DNA of 6,660 bases, taken from contig MAXP01000187.1 of the NCBI GenBank assembly GCA_001751085.1, forward strand, positions 1-6,660, read 5' to 3'. The notes under the pieces are model-generated. The model worked only from the letters and a program-made list of their open reading frames with translations. It had not been told where the DNA came from and ran no database searches. The stretch's first letter is position 1, and every line of letters starts with the position of its first letter. Shown piece by piece: positions 5,917 through 6,660 of this stretch. The position numbers and the translations under genes were made by a program. This stretch comes from Desulfobacterales bacterium C00003060 (GTDB lineage: Bacteria > Desulfobacterota > Desulfobacteria > Desulfobacterales > C00003060).

Positions 5917-6660
5917 TCAATCAAAACACCTGCTATTTGCCAAATGCCCTGCATCCCGCAGGGTTTTTTCCTGCTGAGCCAATTCCATATCGCTTTCGAT
6001 CATCATCCCTACAAGACCATCAAAGTCAACCTTTGGCCTCCACCCCAGCTTTTTCATAGCCTTTTCGGGATTTCCCAATAATTCATTAACCTCGGTAGGC
6101 CTGAAATATCGGCTATCTGTTTCCACGTATCTTTCCCAATCCAAGTCCAAGACAGTAAATGCCCTGGTCACAAACTCCCTTACAGAATAGTTCCTCCCGG
6201 TGGCTATCACATAATCGTCCGGCTCATCCTGTTGCAGCATAAGCCACATGGCTTCCACATAATCGCCTGCAAAGCCCCAGTCCCGTTTTGCTTCAAGATT
6301 TCCAAGATAAAGTTTTTCCTGTAGTCCGAGCTTGATGCGGGTTGCTGCTCTCGTGATCTTTCTGGTTACGAACGTCTCCCCACGGCGAGGGGATTCATGA
6401 TTGAACAAGATCCCATTACACGCAAAAAGGTTGTAGGCCTCTCTGTAATTGACAGTCTGCCAGTGGGCATAGACTTTGGCTACTGAGTATGGAGAGCGCG
6501 GATAGAATCGGGTGGTTTCTGATTGGGGAATCTCGGCGACCTTTCCGAACATCTCAGAGGACCCTGCCTGATAGAGTCTTACATCCTTTCGAGTTCTTTG
6601 CCGAAAATCCCGAATCGCCTCGAGTACCCGCAGTGCGCCCATGGCAACCACGTCAACCGT
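5917..6660 (-). CDS. gmd: GDP-mannose 4,6-dehydratase (5' part beyond window)
   Basis: Gmd dehydrates GDP-mannose to GDP-4-keto-6-deoxymannose, the substrate of Fcl. The C-terminal 247 codons are present and the frame runs open off the right edge, beginning [17 protein letters not shown]. Judging from motif spacing against E. coli, about 99 N-terminal residues, including the NADP-binding GxxGxxG, are missing. Visible motifs are AGSSEMFG (with the active-site S/T and E), SPYSVAK with the YxxxK pair (Y58, K62 of the visible part), [19 protein letters not shown] and [20 protein letters not shown], the last two being hallmarks of this enzyme. A serine stands where E. coli has the active-site threonine, a conservative change. 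No internal start is needed; the gene is simply cut by the window. Confidence 0.98.
   Translation of the reverse strand, partial: TVDVVAMGALRVLEAIRDFRQRTRKDVRLYQAGSSEMFGKVAEIPQSETTRFYPRSPYSVAKVYAHWQTVNYREAYNLFACNGILFNHESPRRGETFVTRKITRAATRIKLGLQEKLYLGNLEAKRDWGFAGDYVEAMWLMLQQDEPDDYVIATGRNYSVREFVTRAFTVLDLDWERYVETDSRYFRPTEVNELLGNPEKAMKKLGWRPKVDFDGLVGMMIESDMELAQQEKTLRDAGHLANSRCFD

Overview
The window looks like chromosomal DNA from a Gram-negative bacterium of moderate G+C. The style of the genes (an RsmA starting with an SPRQ-type leader, a YkgJ-type cysteine-cluster protein, heptad-repeat palindromes between genes) suggests a sulfate-reducer-like Desulfobacterota lineage. That placement is inference; no phylogenetic marker was tested.

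Layout. Positions 1-275 hold no convincing gene but contain a ~160 bp imperfect inverted repeat (73-233) that resembles a small non-autonomous element. On the minus strand, ispF (MEP isoprenoid pathway, 1339-1812) is followed by an unrecognised 327-residue gene (276-1259), probably in the same transcript. The 435 bp between ispF and the next gene is a divergent control region. It carries two back-to-back sigma70-type promoters whose -35 boxes lie 11 bp apart, an operator-like palindrome in the ispF leader, a hairpin built of 7-nt repeats, a six-codon leader ORF, and a possible pseudoknot that covers the Shine-Dalgarno of the plus-strand gene. That gene (2248-2934) encodes a CxxxCxxCC putative metal-binding protein with a histidine cluster. 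A second heptad-repeat palindrome (2977-3059) follows it. Next come a GalU-family sugar-1-phosphate nucleotidyltransferase (3183-4019) and rsmA/ksgA (4121-4978), both on the plus strand. The right third is a minus-strand pair, gmd (cut by the window edge) then fcl, whose 3' end overlaps the 3' end of rsmA by 7 nt.

Function. gmd and fcl together make GDP-L-fucose from GDP-mannose. With the UTP-sugar-type nucleotidyltransferase nearby they suggest supply of nucleotide sugars for surface polysaccharide. ispF and rsmA are housekeeping genes. The most interesting material is non-coding: the leader of the metal-binding gene, and the two heptad palindromes that share the same design and the same 26-nt loop length.
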